Both the position numbers and the translations under genes were made by a program. From contig ARYC01017492.1 of assembly GCA_000711775.1 (NCBI GenBank), positions 62,001 through 126,000 on the forward strand: a stretch of DNA of 64,000 nt, given 5' to 3'. This document shows positions 24,589 to 36,057 of the stretch, one piece after another. The notes below the pieces were generated by a model. That model was not told where the DNA came from, ran no database searches, and saw only the letters and a program-made list of their open reading frames with translations. Position 1 is the first letter of the stretch. Each line of letters begins with the position of its first letter. This DNA comes from Oxytricha trifallax. Its lineage: Eukaryota; Ciliophora; Spirotrichea; Sporadotrichida; Oxytrichidae.

Positions 24589-25258
24589 TTGATTTGTACA
24601 TTATGAAGCAACCTTTAAGCCCTTTTTCTCTGATTATAACCACTATAGCAGCATAAGTTTTCAGTTTTTATACCTATTTTATTGAGTTTTTAATTTTAAT
24701 ATATTCTCGCCCATGAACGTAAGTTTGCAAAGTATGGCTTGAAAATAACTTCATCGATGTAAATTATCTTTAAATTTATAGCTAAAAAAGAGAGAAGAGA
24801 AGAAGACTACTATTTTCTTTATGATAACAAATTTTTATATTTTTAGGAGTTCATCTTATAGCAGGTTCTCATAACTTAATATTTTATTTGCTATTTTTGT
24901 AGATGTAATAAATTTAGGAAGTTGTTACTTTCTAATTAGGGAACTTTCTATGGAAGAGTATGGCTATCATTTGTAGAGAATACCCTTTTTATTTTATTTT
25001 AGTCTATTCACTTGCTTTGTAGTCTTTGTGTTGTTATTGTAGGTCTTTTTATTATTACGTTTTTATCCTACTCTAGAGCATGGCACCTCTTCCTCCAGAG
25101 AGCATGCCTTCCTCGCTAGTTATATGGAAACTTTTAGAATTTTTTAGCAATATCTCTGATAGTATGAAAAAATTCAGACTAATTCTTAGGATGCATAGTC
25201 CCGAAACGTAGCAGTAAGATATACTTTCATTAAAATAGAGTTTAGGGAAGTTTTCCAT

Positions 25259-26189
25259 TAAAGTGTTAGCCTATATAATAGAGTTATTAAATTATTATAT
25301 ATTAAATATTATAAATTATGAATTACTTTAATGAGGGTGTCCAGCTAGACATGGTTGAAAGGGTGGTTGAAAGAAATATTCTAAGGATGCAAGATTATTT
25401 AAGCTAAAACATAATTAGTTAATGAGCAATTGTTGATATTAAATATATATTTGGATCATTCAGCAAATTTATTTTTCAGAAATTATGCTTTATTGAGACT
25501 CTAAAGCCATGAGTACGTTTCTTGACTAGATGATGCTTTTTCTTTTTTATCTTAAAGATTGTCTTTATTTGTAACTGTTAGCAGTTTAATACAATAGTTT
25601 CTTTTAAATTAAGCATAAAATTCTTAAAAATCTTTTTAGGTAATTTTTTTTACCAGTAGGTCTTTAATATTCACCATTACTTTTAATACAATATTTTTTC
25701 ATTTATTATTATGACTCAATATAATTTATACTGTGAGCATTTAATTTTTTCAAAGCAAAATATTAATATGATTTAAGTTGATTAAAGTTAACTATTAAGA
25801 TAGTTAATTTAAATTTCAAAACAGTCGTATTTGATTATTTTTCTAAATAATTTGAAATAATTAGATAATTGATTGCTAAACTTAAAGGTAGATCAAGTGA
25901 AAAAATATTTAATAAAAGCTTATCATATTGTTGTTTTTTTAAATACAAATAAATTCTTTTTTATTTGATGCTATGCTCAAAACCTTTTTTGTATCTTATT
26001 AACATAAGGTAAGTTTTTAATTAAACAATATTGTTTTTAAAACTTAAGTTATCGCTCAAACAATATTATTATAGTCTAATAATATAAATTTTATTAAACT
26101 AAAATCAGTAAGTTTTATTTACATTTATTTAATATTTATAATACTAATTCCAATAATAGAAAGATGAGCTTAATTTAAATTTATTTAAT
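25259..26189. other. AT-rich stretch, no gene seen
   Basis: Spacer upstream of transposase copy A. No terminal inverted repeat of that element could be identified. Confidence 0.35.
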
Positions 26190-26455
26190 CTCCATATTTT
26201 AATTAAGAACAAAGATAGAGGATTAAGAACAATTAATTGAAAATAAAATTCTAATTGGCTGAAATTATATATAATTAAAGTAACATTAATTTTACATACA
26301 CAGATTCGTTGTTTTTAATTACAATTAATTGAACTGATAATTTTAATAATTAGCCCAAACACTTGTAATAAAGCCAATAATCATTAATTATATTTATTTG
26401 TTCATATCTTAAAATCTTCGTTCTTATATAATAAAATGATAAACAGGGTTTTATT
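26190..26455. mobile_element. Small inverted-repeat element (family 1, degraded copy 2)
   Basis: Starts attaagaacaaagatagagg and ends tcttcgttcttatat, with inner ttctaattggctgaa and gccaataatca. The arms match the 4.2-kb and 26.7-kb members in part. The centre has lost the ccaatcagggtgc motif. Confidence 0.5.
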
Positions 26456-26739
26456 CTTAAAAAATTATTATTAATTAAATAGAACTAAAGGAATCCATTT
26501 AGCTTATAAAGGTTATATATTTTAAAAATTATTTGTAATTTTTGGTCTATATTTAAATATATTTATTATCAATCATGAATAAAAAGAAATTATTCAATTT
26601 TCGTAATTAAAGTTAATTTATTTATGATAATAAGAATTTAAACTAAAAATTGAAATTAAAATATTAAATAATAGTACCTCTCTCTAGTACAAGGGCTCTT
26701 TCTTAATAAATTGTATGTAAAAAATAATTTTTTCTTCTA

Positions 26740-27010
26740 TTTTGTAATTCATAAAACCACAAAGTACAAATAAGACACGAAGATTGGGGTTATTAACAAT
26801 TAAATTAAAAAATTGATTATTAATGGCGTATAATTTAATGATTGATTTAAATATTAAACTTTTAGCACCATTGATTGTTCCTCTAAAATAATCCAATCAG
26901 GGTGCTTAAATTTGATTTTAGTAAAATATATATTAAATTTCAGCCAATAATATTTAAATTTTAATTTGATTTTTCCTAACCCCAATCTTCGAGTCTTAAT
27001 GATCTATTGG
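26740..27010. mobile_element. Small inverted-repeat element (family 1, copy 3)
   Basis: The arms acgaagattggggttattaa and taaccccaatcttcgagtct face each other. The centre has the same aatccaatcagggtgc block as the 4.2-kb copy. Its length is similar to copy 1. Confidence 0.7.
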
Positions 27011-27544
27011 AATTTATCAGTATTTTAACACTTAACTTACTATATATAAAAATATTTCATATAATTTTATAGATTTTTATATAAAAGTTTAAAAGTGTTC
27101 AATAGTAATATTATATAAACACTCATACAAAAAGAAAAAGTTATGGAACTATATAATGTAAATATAAACTACAAAAAAATATATCTTTCAGACAAAAAAA
27201 CTTTAGGAAATTAATATAAAATAAATAAATAAAATAAGTATATTAAACTATGAGCAATATAAACTTTCATAGCATTATAGAAAAGCTCTCATATATAAAT
27301 TTCTTTTTTCTAAATAAATTAACAAAATTAAAAATAAGGAGAGTTATGGTAAATTGTATAAATAAAAATTCAACGTGTTTCGTATTATATCAATTATTGA
27401 AATTGAATTTAATATAAAAAAGAATTAATCAAAGCCCAAATAGAGCAGAACATATTGGAGAATACTCAAATATGTTCAATTGAATGTAAACATTAGACAT
27501 ATATGGTGAGGAAAGAAAATATTTGATATCATTATTAGAATATA

Positions 27545-28250
27545 TATATGGCTTTTTTTAAACAAATTTACACTTTTATAGATTTAGCCTATTCAACCAA
27601 GGTAAAATCAGAAAAAATATAACTATTGTAGGAATACATTTGATTCGGGAAATTAAATATTAAACAAGTAAATGTTAATTTAAATTCGTGGCAGTTAACT
27701 TTCTGGAAACCTGTTCGATATAGAATTTAAAATAGCTATTTTACTATTGGCGGTACCCCTCTATGCATCCCTAAGCGAGTCATCTCGACATTAATTTTGA
27801 CATTAAAATTAACTAAACAAATCACCAAAAATTAAAGTCGAGTTGACTCGCTTCAGGGATGCAATAGAGGGGTACCGCCAATAGTAAAATAGCTAACTTT
27901 AAATTCTCTATCGAACAAGTACCATATTTTCTAGGTTTCCAGAAAGTTAACTGCCACGAATTTAAATTAACATTTACTTATTTATTATTTAATTTCCCGA
28001 ATCAAATGTATTCCTACAACTATATTTTATATTTCATTCTCTTCAAGAAGTGACATTTTGAAGGTCATTTGGACATTTAAGAATATAAGCTTTTGAAATT
28101 ATAGGAATTACAAATGTCACCCCAAAAAGTCACTCCAAAATAATATGAAAATCCAAATTAATTAATTAAATTTAAATTGAAAATAAAAAATATAGGTCTT
28201 CACTAAGATGCTCTGAATCCCACGGGAAGGCAGTTTTGACGCAATAATTA
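27545..28250 (+). repeat. Repeat family 2 (copy 2) interrupted by a foldback
   Basis: Family-2 blocks occur on both sides: aaatttacacttttatagat at about 27565, and gaaattataggaattacaaa, ggtcttcac and gctctgaatc at 28090-28215. Between them sits the inverted repeat at 27615-28030, so the foldback probably inserted into an existing family-2 copy. Confidence 0.55.
27615..28030. mobile_element. Foldback element, arms about 175-195 bp
   Basis: The left arm runs from tgtaggaatacatttgattc to taagcgagtcatctcgac. The right arm runs from gtcgagttgactcgc back to gaatcaaatgtattcctaca. The arms share ggcggtacccctcta / agaggggtaccgcc. The spacer is about 47 bp. Non-coding. Confidence 0.85.
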
Positions 28251-28374
28251 GATTTTAAAATTACCAAAAATTTAATATAATTTTTGGGACATTTCTTAAA
28301 TCTCAAAATGCAACAATCTACTACTGTGAACTTATTTCAGCATCCCGGGTCCAAAGGGCACAGCAAAGATGCGC

Positions 28375-28640
28375 AATTAATCAATTAGTGGGAATTATAG
28401 TTAAAAAAACATTAAAATTGCTTCAAACACCCATAACAAAATTACTTTATGATATTAGTCATGGCTTTTTCTTAACAAATTTACACTTTTATAGATTTTA
28501 CCCTATTCAACCAAGGTCAAATCTTAAAATTCTGAAAAAATATTACTAATATTTAATATCTCATTCTCTTAAAGAATTGACATTTTTGAGGTCATTTGGA
28601 CATTTAAGAATATGAGCTTTTGAAATTATAGAAATTATAT
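28375..28640 (+). repeat. Repeat family 2, copy 3 (partial)
   Basis: gtgggaattatag, atttacacttttatagatttt, ttcaaccaaggtcaaatc and gcttttgaaattatag follow in family order. The ggtcttca/gctctgaatc end is missing. Confidence 0.6.
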
Positions 28641-29596
28641 CTCTGTAAAAATTGAATTTTCCAATATTAGATGTTGCATTTAAAAGGTTTCCCCTGCCAT
28701 TGTTAGCCTCTTATTTTATACCTAAATTATTATTTTCATTTAAATTAAAAAAATTATTAATAATTTTCATTTAATTTTTTAAATTACTTTCTGAGTAAAG
28801 CTATGCCCAATAATTTCAAAACTGAAACTTCTTATGACTATATTTGCTCTTGCTTTTTGTAATAAAAGAAATTCTTTCTTACTTATAAAAAAGGACAAAA
28901 CTTTATTTCTATTTTAGATGCCTAATATTTTGTTACAATTACTTATTAGAGTTAATATTAAATTATCTTAAATTTTATTCTTTGTATTCTTAATACTATC
29001 ACCAATTCCTGATTGCATTGTTCTACTATAAGCATATTTTATTGATACTTTTTATGATCGAGAAAGTTCTTCAATTTTCGAAAGAAAAAATCGTTCATAT
29101 GATATAAGACAATTTAATCTAATAACATTAATAAAATTATAATCTAAGCACCTCATTCCAAAGCATGCCGAGAGTCCTCACAATATTTCTTAATAATTAC
29201 TCAATATATATATATATATATATATATCCATGTATAATTTTTTCAAATCTGAAGTTTGAAGTTAAAAATGGTTGTAGTTAATTCAAATTTACTAGTGTTC
29301 TTTGTGGATATTTTGCAAGAAAAAACCGAGAATTTATTTTTCTAATCCAGGAATGTTGTAATGTTAATTTTATAAATGTCAGATACTACCATGTTTAAGT
29401 GTAACTTAAACAAAACTATTTAACCATACATTAGAACTAATTCAACAGAAGATATGATCTCCTTGTAATCCAACCACCAGTGAAAATAAATATTTTACAG
29501 CATTACTCCAGAATAATTTCATGTATTTTTAGAATAAAAATTATGTATCTTAAACTCAATGTGTGGCTTGGGTGACTTTGTAAGAAATTCTAATAT
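28641..29596. other. AT-rich stretch with (TA)n microsatellite
   Basis: Spacer. A (TA)n run of about 28 bp lies at 29201-29228. No coding signal. Confidence 0.4.
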
Positions 29597-29850
29597 TCAG
29601 AGTAATTTCTTAATTTTCAAGAGATAATCCCTTCTGAGAATAACATCTTTATTGTGAAAAGTTACTAAAGAACTATTATATAGAACTTTTTCCTGTTTTT
29701 TATATGTATTTGGAAGCAATATAGTGATAACACTCTTATCATCTTGAGTAAATACATTGATATCGGAGGCTATTCCATCAATCATAACTACTTGCAAGTA
29801 AAGAGTTTACCTTCTCGATCATCAAATATTTCTTTGCCTTGAGTAGACAT
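29597..29850 (-). CDS. Hypothetical 5' gene segment with one frame change
   Basis: From ATG 29850 the frame reads MSTQGKEIFDDREGKLFTCK. One frame over it continues VVMIDGIASDINVFTQDDKS, then ITILLPNTYKKQEKVLYNSS and LRRDYLLKIKKLL to TGA at 29599-29597. It overlaps the start of the + strand frame below, so at most one is real in the overlap. The frame change near 29797 may be an indel. Family unknown. Confidence 0.35.
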
Positions 29851-29870
29851 CAGTTTAAAGCGAAATCACT

Positions 29871-30209
29871 GCATTTAATGACGCTTTATTGAATGATCCT
29901 AATTTGGATAGTTTAGAATAGGCAAGAGCGAAGCTTGTTTGTATCAAAGGGTTGGGTTTTGAAAAAATTACGCTAGGCAAATATATTAATAATACACTAT
30001 TAATATCATTAAAAATGCACTATTAATATCATTCTCGTGAGGGATTACTTGATGATCTCAATGAGGGAATAAAACCCAGAGCACTAAGTGTTCCTCAGTT
30101 TGTCCTTGACCTTTAAGATATTAAGAAATGGGTTGAGATCCTTAGTTTAGGACATCTCACTTTGAGAAGCCACAATTAAATATCAATAGCAAAATGTTAA
30201 TAAAATTGA
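29871..30209 (+). CDS. Hypothetical coding island, 112 codons to TGA
   Basis: GC-richer than the flanks. It reads AFNDALLNDPNLDSLEQARA, VCIKGLGFEKITLGKYI, then EGLLDDLNEGIKPRALSVPQ and DLQDIKKWVEILSLGHLTLR, with three TAG/TAA as Gln in good context. A 16-bp direct repeat (cactattaatatcatt, twice, 7 bp apart) lies inside at about 29994-30033. Removing one copy breaks the frame, so it is not a simple excised segment. No family is recognised. Confidence 0.5.
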
Positions 30210-31466
30210 AGCTGAATTGTGTGGATTGAGAGGGACAGTACGCAAATCCAGGACAATATTTAAAAATTGAAATAGAAGGAAGATACTCACCATTTGTTGA
30301 GCGACAGTTCATGCTACATAAATAGAACATAATTTAGATAAAAGATATTAAAAATATGAAAATTTTCATAACATTCTTGTAACTTTCTCAATTAATACTC
30401 TGAACAGATATAAAACCTTGAAGAATTGTATTACTTAGCATGCAAATTATTGTTATTATCCTTTTTATTGATCTATTTGAATTTATCAAAAGATTTACAA
30501 ATATTTTTATATTTTATCTTATAGAATCATTTTATTTATTTCCGATATTTTTTATATTGAAAAATTACTCTAATATTATTATTAATAACTGTTTCAAACT
30601 TTTGTTGAATTTATTGTTTACAATTACTTCAATGACTCTATATAAAATATTTACAAGAAGAAAATGGTGACTTGTGAAGTGATACTGCTTTTTTGACATT
30701 TATCTTAAATCTTAGCCTTTTTAAGTTTATCATATCTATTTGTTTCATTTTGTAATTTATACTTTAAGGATTCTAGCAATCATATTACTAGAATATTAAT
30801 GATCACAATTAATTTACTATAATAATTAATAATTTAGATGTTATCTTAGCTGTTGATGAGAAGAAGATGATGAAGACAAAAAAATAGAAAAACGTAATTT
30901 GTGAAGCTCGTCAATGAAACGGGCTTGGCTTTACTGATCACTAGAAGTGCATTGCTGATATAAAACAATAATGTTTAAAGCTGACTGTTTTCTTACATAT
31001 CGATGCCTGAAATGAAGAATAGGGAAGATATATCTTATATAAAGTTACCATATTTAATAGTTTAATATAATACCCTATTCAAATAACTCTTAAAATAATA
31101 ATATTATATAGCTTTGAGTAAAGGTTTCTAATAAATCTTGCTTATTTTTTTAGTTTCTCTTAAATGCGTCTTAAATATGACATAATTATTAATTTAAAAT
31201 AATAATATTTTGAACACATCTTGTTTCAAATTACACTCTTAGCCTACTGATTGCTAAAATAAATTACTTTTTAACAAACTTGCACTGTTTAAGATTTATA
31301 AAAACACTATTCAATCGTAAACAGCTTCTTTAAACTTTTTCCTCTTCATTTGTTCTATTTCATTTTTTTCATCATTATTCATAGTTTTCTTCCTCATTTG
31401 GGACTATTTTAACTATTGATATGTGAAAGATTAGAATAATTTAAGTATTTTTACACCTTTGTTCGC
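30210..31466. other. AT-rich stretch with weak coding traces
   Basis: A hydrophobic frame at 30440-30670 is Phe/Ile-rich, as expected from AT-rich DNA by chance. A Lys/Glu-rich frame at about 31310-31465 (-; MRKKTMNNDEKNEIEQMKRK to TGA) may be a small gene end. Confidence 0.25.
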
Positions 31467-31815
31467 TCACTGAACTGTATTATTTTTGAGGAGCAGAACC
31501 TTTTTTAATTTTAAGAATTGGGAAGGTTGAACAATTTTATTTATTCCAAGTTAAGCTTTATGAATCTTCTCTTTCAATAATGAATGCATTTCTGTTTTGT
31601 TTAGTGTTTATATGATAGTTTAGTAATATGAAATTCCGATATTTACTGAAAACTTTTTAAAAAATGACGATTCTTTAATAAAACAGAAGTCTTGTGTGAA
31701 ATAAGTTTCATTAAGTTATAGAGGATTTACTTTCTTTTATTCTTTCTTGGATCGTATCTTGGAATTTATTCTGCCAATCTTGTGTTTTATTTTGTTTACT
31801 TTTAATCAACATCAT
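31467..31815 (-). CDS. Hypothetical two-exon gene
   Basis: From ATG 31815 (or 31812): MLIKSKQNKTQDWQNKFQDT, IQERIKE, then a plausible 40-nt intron (gtaaatcc...acacaag). After splicing, the frame reads NFCFIKESSFFKKFSVNIGI, QTIIQTLNKTEMHSLLKEKI and NKIVQPSQFLKLKKVLLLKN to TGA. Without splicing an in-frame TGA stops it after 35 codons. It is a basic protein of about 100 residues. No family is recognised. Confidence 0.4.
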
Positions 31816-32389
31816 GATTAATTATAATACTTGTTTCTATTTATGAAAAATAACAAGGAATTGATAAATTTGTATGAAATTATATTATAATAATAGGCAA
31901 TGTGAAACTAATATGCAAAAGTCATATCAAGGGACAGTTACATTTTCCTACCTCCCTCACGATTTCTGTTGACTAGTTTTGGTGAAATATAAATATTATA
32001 GATATGAAACTTACAAATTTTGTCGAGAAATCAGATCCAGATCTATGCGATTATATTTATTAATTATTAATTTGTTAAATTTTTTTAAGTTATTTATCTT
32101 AATTATAAATATAAAATGACACCTGTTTCAACAGATGTGTCTAAACTATTGAATATATAGCCTACTGATCATCTGATTTTAACTTATTGCCAATGAATTT
32201 TTAACTCAGATAGATAAAATCATCACCGATGTGTGATTATTACTTCAATGTGTTTGAGTTCCTCTATAAATGAGGGATAGTAAAGTGGCTTGCTTAAAGG
32301 AGATTTTTCAAATTAAGATCTTGCAAGGTTCTGGGAAAGTATTAGTTGTGTTTATGAAACTATGTATTTTTAATAATAATAATAATAAT

Positions 32390-33875
32390 AATAATGAGAT
32401 CACATTAAGGTCTCTCGGGACCCCCCGATCATAAAAGTTTGGAAGCTTATAAGGGTCAAACCTTTTTAATTATTAATTCATATCATCTGATCTGTTCAAT
32501 CTCTCATCTGATTGTCACATCAGTTTGATCTTTAATTCAAACTAAGATTTTTCATTGTTATCTGTGTGACTTGATCTACTAAATATAGACTCTTTCTCTA
32601 TAAAAGAATTGGGTCTATTGAATAGTCTGGTTGATTTCTGAGGAGTAGTCGTAGTAGCTACTCTCTTCGTAGACTGTGAATCTTTTGTGTTCTCTGAGTT
32701 CTTACTATGTCTAGTAATCGGTAAAGAGGAGCGTGAATTCATTTTCCATGCAGTCTCTGGAGTCGCAGACTGGGCACCATTTGTTATTGACTTTTAAATA
32801 TTCCATATTAGATATTGTGATTTATCTTTTTAGCATTAATTATATTTTTAGAAGTCAAGTTTTTATATAATATTTTTAAATACGTGTCTAAATCTTATTG
32901 GTTTATTAGAGTTGTTAGAGTAATATCTATGGGGTTTAGGGATTTAGGGGTCTCAGGGTTTTGTTTAAAGTTTGACTGCTTTGAAGCCGGCTTTTGTTTG
33001 TTATTATCCTGGTATGGTATTACATTATCTATTATTGTACCACTTGCGTGATTCCCTAATTACATAGTGGATCCATCTATTAATTATTATAAACCTTTTT
33101 TATTAGGGTGATTCTCTAATTTCTATTTTAGTATCAAATAGGTAGTTTGTTAGGTCTTGACGCATTGGATAAAACAAGTGTTTTTTACCTCAGTATTCAT
33201 TAGTTTGAGATTTTTCCTATTAGATAGGAAATGTTGGGAAGAGTATGTAGTAGGTACTAAATGGTAGAGAGGAGGTGAAAACTTCAAAGGAAAGCTTAGG
33301 TATGAGATTTCATGTACTTTTATGAAGTTTTAGTTGTAGTAGATGAATGTGAGTGATTTGAGCAATTTTGTATTAGTAGTAGATGTTTCACCAAGTATTT
33401 TTTAGTACCTTGGTTTAGGATAGTATCAACTGATGGGGTTCGGTTGGTTTTGCTCGATCAAATTGAAGAGAACCATTGTTTATATGAACAGAGAGTGGAC
33501 TTTTGGGAACTTTTTGGAACAATTTACAATCCACAACGCATGGGATTTGTTCAGATTACGTAGCAGCTTCTTTAAGTATAACTTGTATTAGTATCAAGTA
33601 TATTTAAGAAGCGAGTTCCTTTGCTGAAGAGGTATTTTCACAGCAGACTAGGGAAGGAATCCATTGAGAAACATACCGACTGTAAGAATGTCACCAGGAG
33701 TATACTTAATGATATATAGCCACTCGTAAGTATACATATGTGTGTTTCTCAATATAGGTTAATGTACTCAAGATACATCAGACGGGGGTATTTTTCGAAC
33801 TTAGCAATATTATCCAGATCCATGGAAAGCTATGAACGGTTTACCGACCCGTCACCGTCGTCTAGTCACTTTCTT
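32390..33875 (-). mobile_element. 1.5-kb repeat, copy 2, with coding remnant
   Basis: Preceded by an AAT microsatellite (32370-32393). The - strand at 32790-32545 reads NKWCPVCDSRDCMENEFTLL, FTDYQTQQELREHKRFTVYE and ESSYYDYSSEINQTIQ. Conserved against copy 1 are WC-x-x-CD, CME, FT-x-L-x-TD-x-QTQ-x-EL-x-EH and FTVYEE. Other open pieces are MDLDNIAKFEKYPRLMYLEY at about 33835-33775 and SVHINNGSLQFDRAKPTEPH at about 33505-33445. TGA codons and shifts interrupt it. The protein class is not recognised; the CxxC pattern suggests metal binding. Confidence 0.6.
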
Positions 33876-34737
33876 TAACTTTTTAATTAAAGAATTTGTA
33901 TTTTTAATAATAATTACTCTGCTAGTTTTAAGACTATTACTTATATTGGATTTATAGTATATAATATCTAAGCAGTGTAGATATTTAAATACTCTGAAAG
34001 AGAAACATATGAATCATTATATAAAAGAGCAGCATATGATTGTCAGCAGCAATAAAGAATGATTAATGGGGTAATAAAAATAAAGAAGTATGCTACTTTT
34101 GGTAACGATTTCCACTGGAGTTCTAAAGATCAAATCACTTCAAATGTTTTAAATATGTTTTTTTATGTCAATTTAAATGTTTTTATTTATTTTAATTTAT
34201 ACGTTTTTTAATTATAATCATATAATGAGCTATGATAGTGTTATTTACTCTATTTTACAAATAATTATGTATTTAAAGAAATTAATAACAGCTAAACTAC
34301 TGTTTATTAAAGGTAAATCAAGCAGTAGTGGCTATATTTACATCTCAGTAAATAAATCATTTTAATTTATCGTATTATTTAGATTATATCGATTATGAAT
34401 AAGCTTCAAGGGAAACTATAAAACAAATGATTTATAATTGAATATTTACTTGAATGGAATAACCTTAATACGCCTCAATATACATGGCGAGGCACGATCT
34501 TTCGGTAAAATGCAGGAAGTATTCAATTTAATACATGATGAATAAAAAACTTCATTTAATTTCAATGCTTAAAAATAGGGATTTATGCAAGATTTGCATT
34601 TGATTGAGAGAGAATGAAGCTATATGGTCTTCATTCTCAAGTTTATAATTTATTTATATATTAGTTTAACTATGTACAATTAATATATAAAATTAGTTAA
34701 TTATTATAAGTATTATAACAGCTATATGTTTAAGTAC
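33876..34737. other. AT-rich stretch, no gene supported
   Basis: Contains a short open frame at 34177-34365 of low-complexity hydrophobic composition, which I regard as chance. Confidence 0.35.
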
Positions 34738-34828
34738 AAAGAAGAGTAAACCCCATTTGTTTCAATAGTAGTCTATCTTCCACGTCAAAATTGAAGGTTC
34801 TCTTCTTCTCGAAAAATGTCGTATTTCA
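34738..34828 (-). CDS. Short coding-like segment
   Basis: A GC-richer patch reads FFEKKRTFNFDVEDRLLLKQ then MGFTLL on the - strand. About 30 codons, with neither start nor stop. A possible small MDS. Confidence 0.25.
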
Positions 34829-35439
34829 CATTGAAAGCATATACCCAAAGATTAAATTAATTTCTTTCACGATATCACAGTCACATATAAGAAATATGAT
34901 TATTAAGCAATATTCCATTTCTTATTTTAAAATATCGAATTGATGAGTTGATTTAGTTCATAAGGGATTGTTTAGCAATTAGTTATTACTTTTTTATTGA
35001 TACTGTCATCAATAGGATCAAAGATACATATGATTAACGTTGATAATGTTTTTTAGGGAATGAGCAAAAGAACACTTAATTTGAATGTCTATCTAGTTAT
35101 TTTACACAGTAATGAAGTGAATGATACTATTACATATGATTAAAAGTAGATAATTTTTAAAATTAACTTGTTTGATATTTTAAATTTATATGTAATTCGA
35201 TGATTTTCTATAGAAATTTAGATTTTTGTAGAATTTTATATTTACTGATTAAAATATACAGTTTTCTTTTTCTTCTTTATAGCTGGAGAATACTCACAAA
35301 AATTAGTAGTAGTAGTAAAATACTTAAGGTAAAAATGCAAATAAAATGAATAATCACTCTAAAAAGAATATAAAATCAATGAATCTCACTTAGTGGTATT
35401 TGAAAAGCTTAACAGTGATAATTAATTTCCCACTTTTTT

Positions 35440-36057
35440 TCCCCTCTCATTAATTTTGCTTCTCCTTCTATTCTTCTGAATCTTCCTCAACTTCTTTCTC
35501 TCTTTTTCAACTTTTCTCAGGGATTAGGCGTTCTCTTCCTATGTAATCATCTTCTCACTTCCAGTTTATGTCGATTGCTGCTCCTTCATTCTCTGTTTTG
35601 GCTTTTACATAAATAGGGATTCTTCAATCTTTGAAACTTCCTTCCCAAGTTCATTGATTTCTCTTCCTTGTTTCTCCTTCTCCTTCTCAGTTTTGCTAGA
35701 GTTCTCCAGAAACATTTCAGACCAAGATTCAACTTAATCGTCTGGGTGTAGTTTTGAGATCTAATCTCTTCTTTCACTCTTAACCACATAGATTTACTCT
35801 GTTGTTCTTGTATTTTCAACATCTCCTCTTCTTTTATTGCAAATACTGCTTTACCCATTTCCATCTTCATATATCCCACCTCTAGGTTTAGCATCATGTA
35901 GTATCTCTACATCTGTATCTGATCTTTTCTAAATATCTGAAATACCTGCTCATCTGGTAATTCAAGGGCCTGGTAATTGATAATTAGAAGAGCTATGATG
36001 CCACAATCCTCTGGAACCATACATTTATTTGTATCTGCCTTTTGTTGCTATCTTCTT
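35440..36057 (-). CDS. Coiled-coil hypothetical protein, frame-shifted
   Basis: The first frame (36057 to about 35760) reads NKCMVPEDCGIIALLIINYQ, ALELPDEQVFQIFRKDQIQM, then MKMEMGKAVFAIKEEEMLKI and MWLRVKEE. The coding character then moves to another frame: DDQVESWSEMFLENSSKTEK, GREINELGKEVSKIEESLFM and SLRKVEKERKKLRKIQKNRR, to about 35440 without TGA. The switch at about 35730-35770 needs an indel or an unseen intron. The Glu/Lys heptads in the second half predict a coiled coil. TAG/TAA serve as Gln several times. Family unknown. Confidence 0.5.

Larger units (their letters stand above)
23535..25258 (-). pseudogene. DD34E transposase (copy A), split by a foldback insertion
   Basis: The N-terminal part contains the helix-turn-helix YSLQMIAILFHRKFPNQKVT. 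After a frame change comes the first catalytic block IYIDEVIFKP..SWA near 24770, then TYAAIVVIIREKGL at about 24630. The gene is then interrupted by the inverted-repeat element at 23941-24588. It resumes with TIFWDNLRSPHSK (second Asp, about 23905) and, one frame over, YNAPYSPEFLFIEEVFSQIK (catalytic Glu). The Asp-Glu distance is 101 nt, one base short of 34 codons. A tail (SDFKLSETQHRQVIKNAIES) runs to about 23535. It converges with the 22-kDa-like gene, as in the 57-61 kb set. Clearly inactive. Confidence 0.8.

Noticed and set aside
29994..30033. 16-bp direct repeat as a pointer pair around a tiny eliminated segment
   Set aside because: Deleting one repeat and the 7-bp spacer puts the surrounding open frame out of phase and creates an immediate TGA.
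30440..30670. 76-codon hydrophobic + strand frame that could be a membrane protein
   Set aside because: Composition (Ile, Phe, Leu, Tyr, Asn) is what random 80% AT sequence encodes; no homologue or GC contrast.
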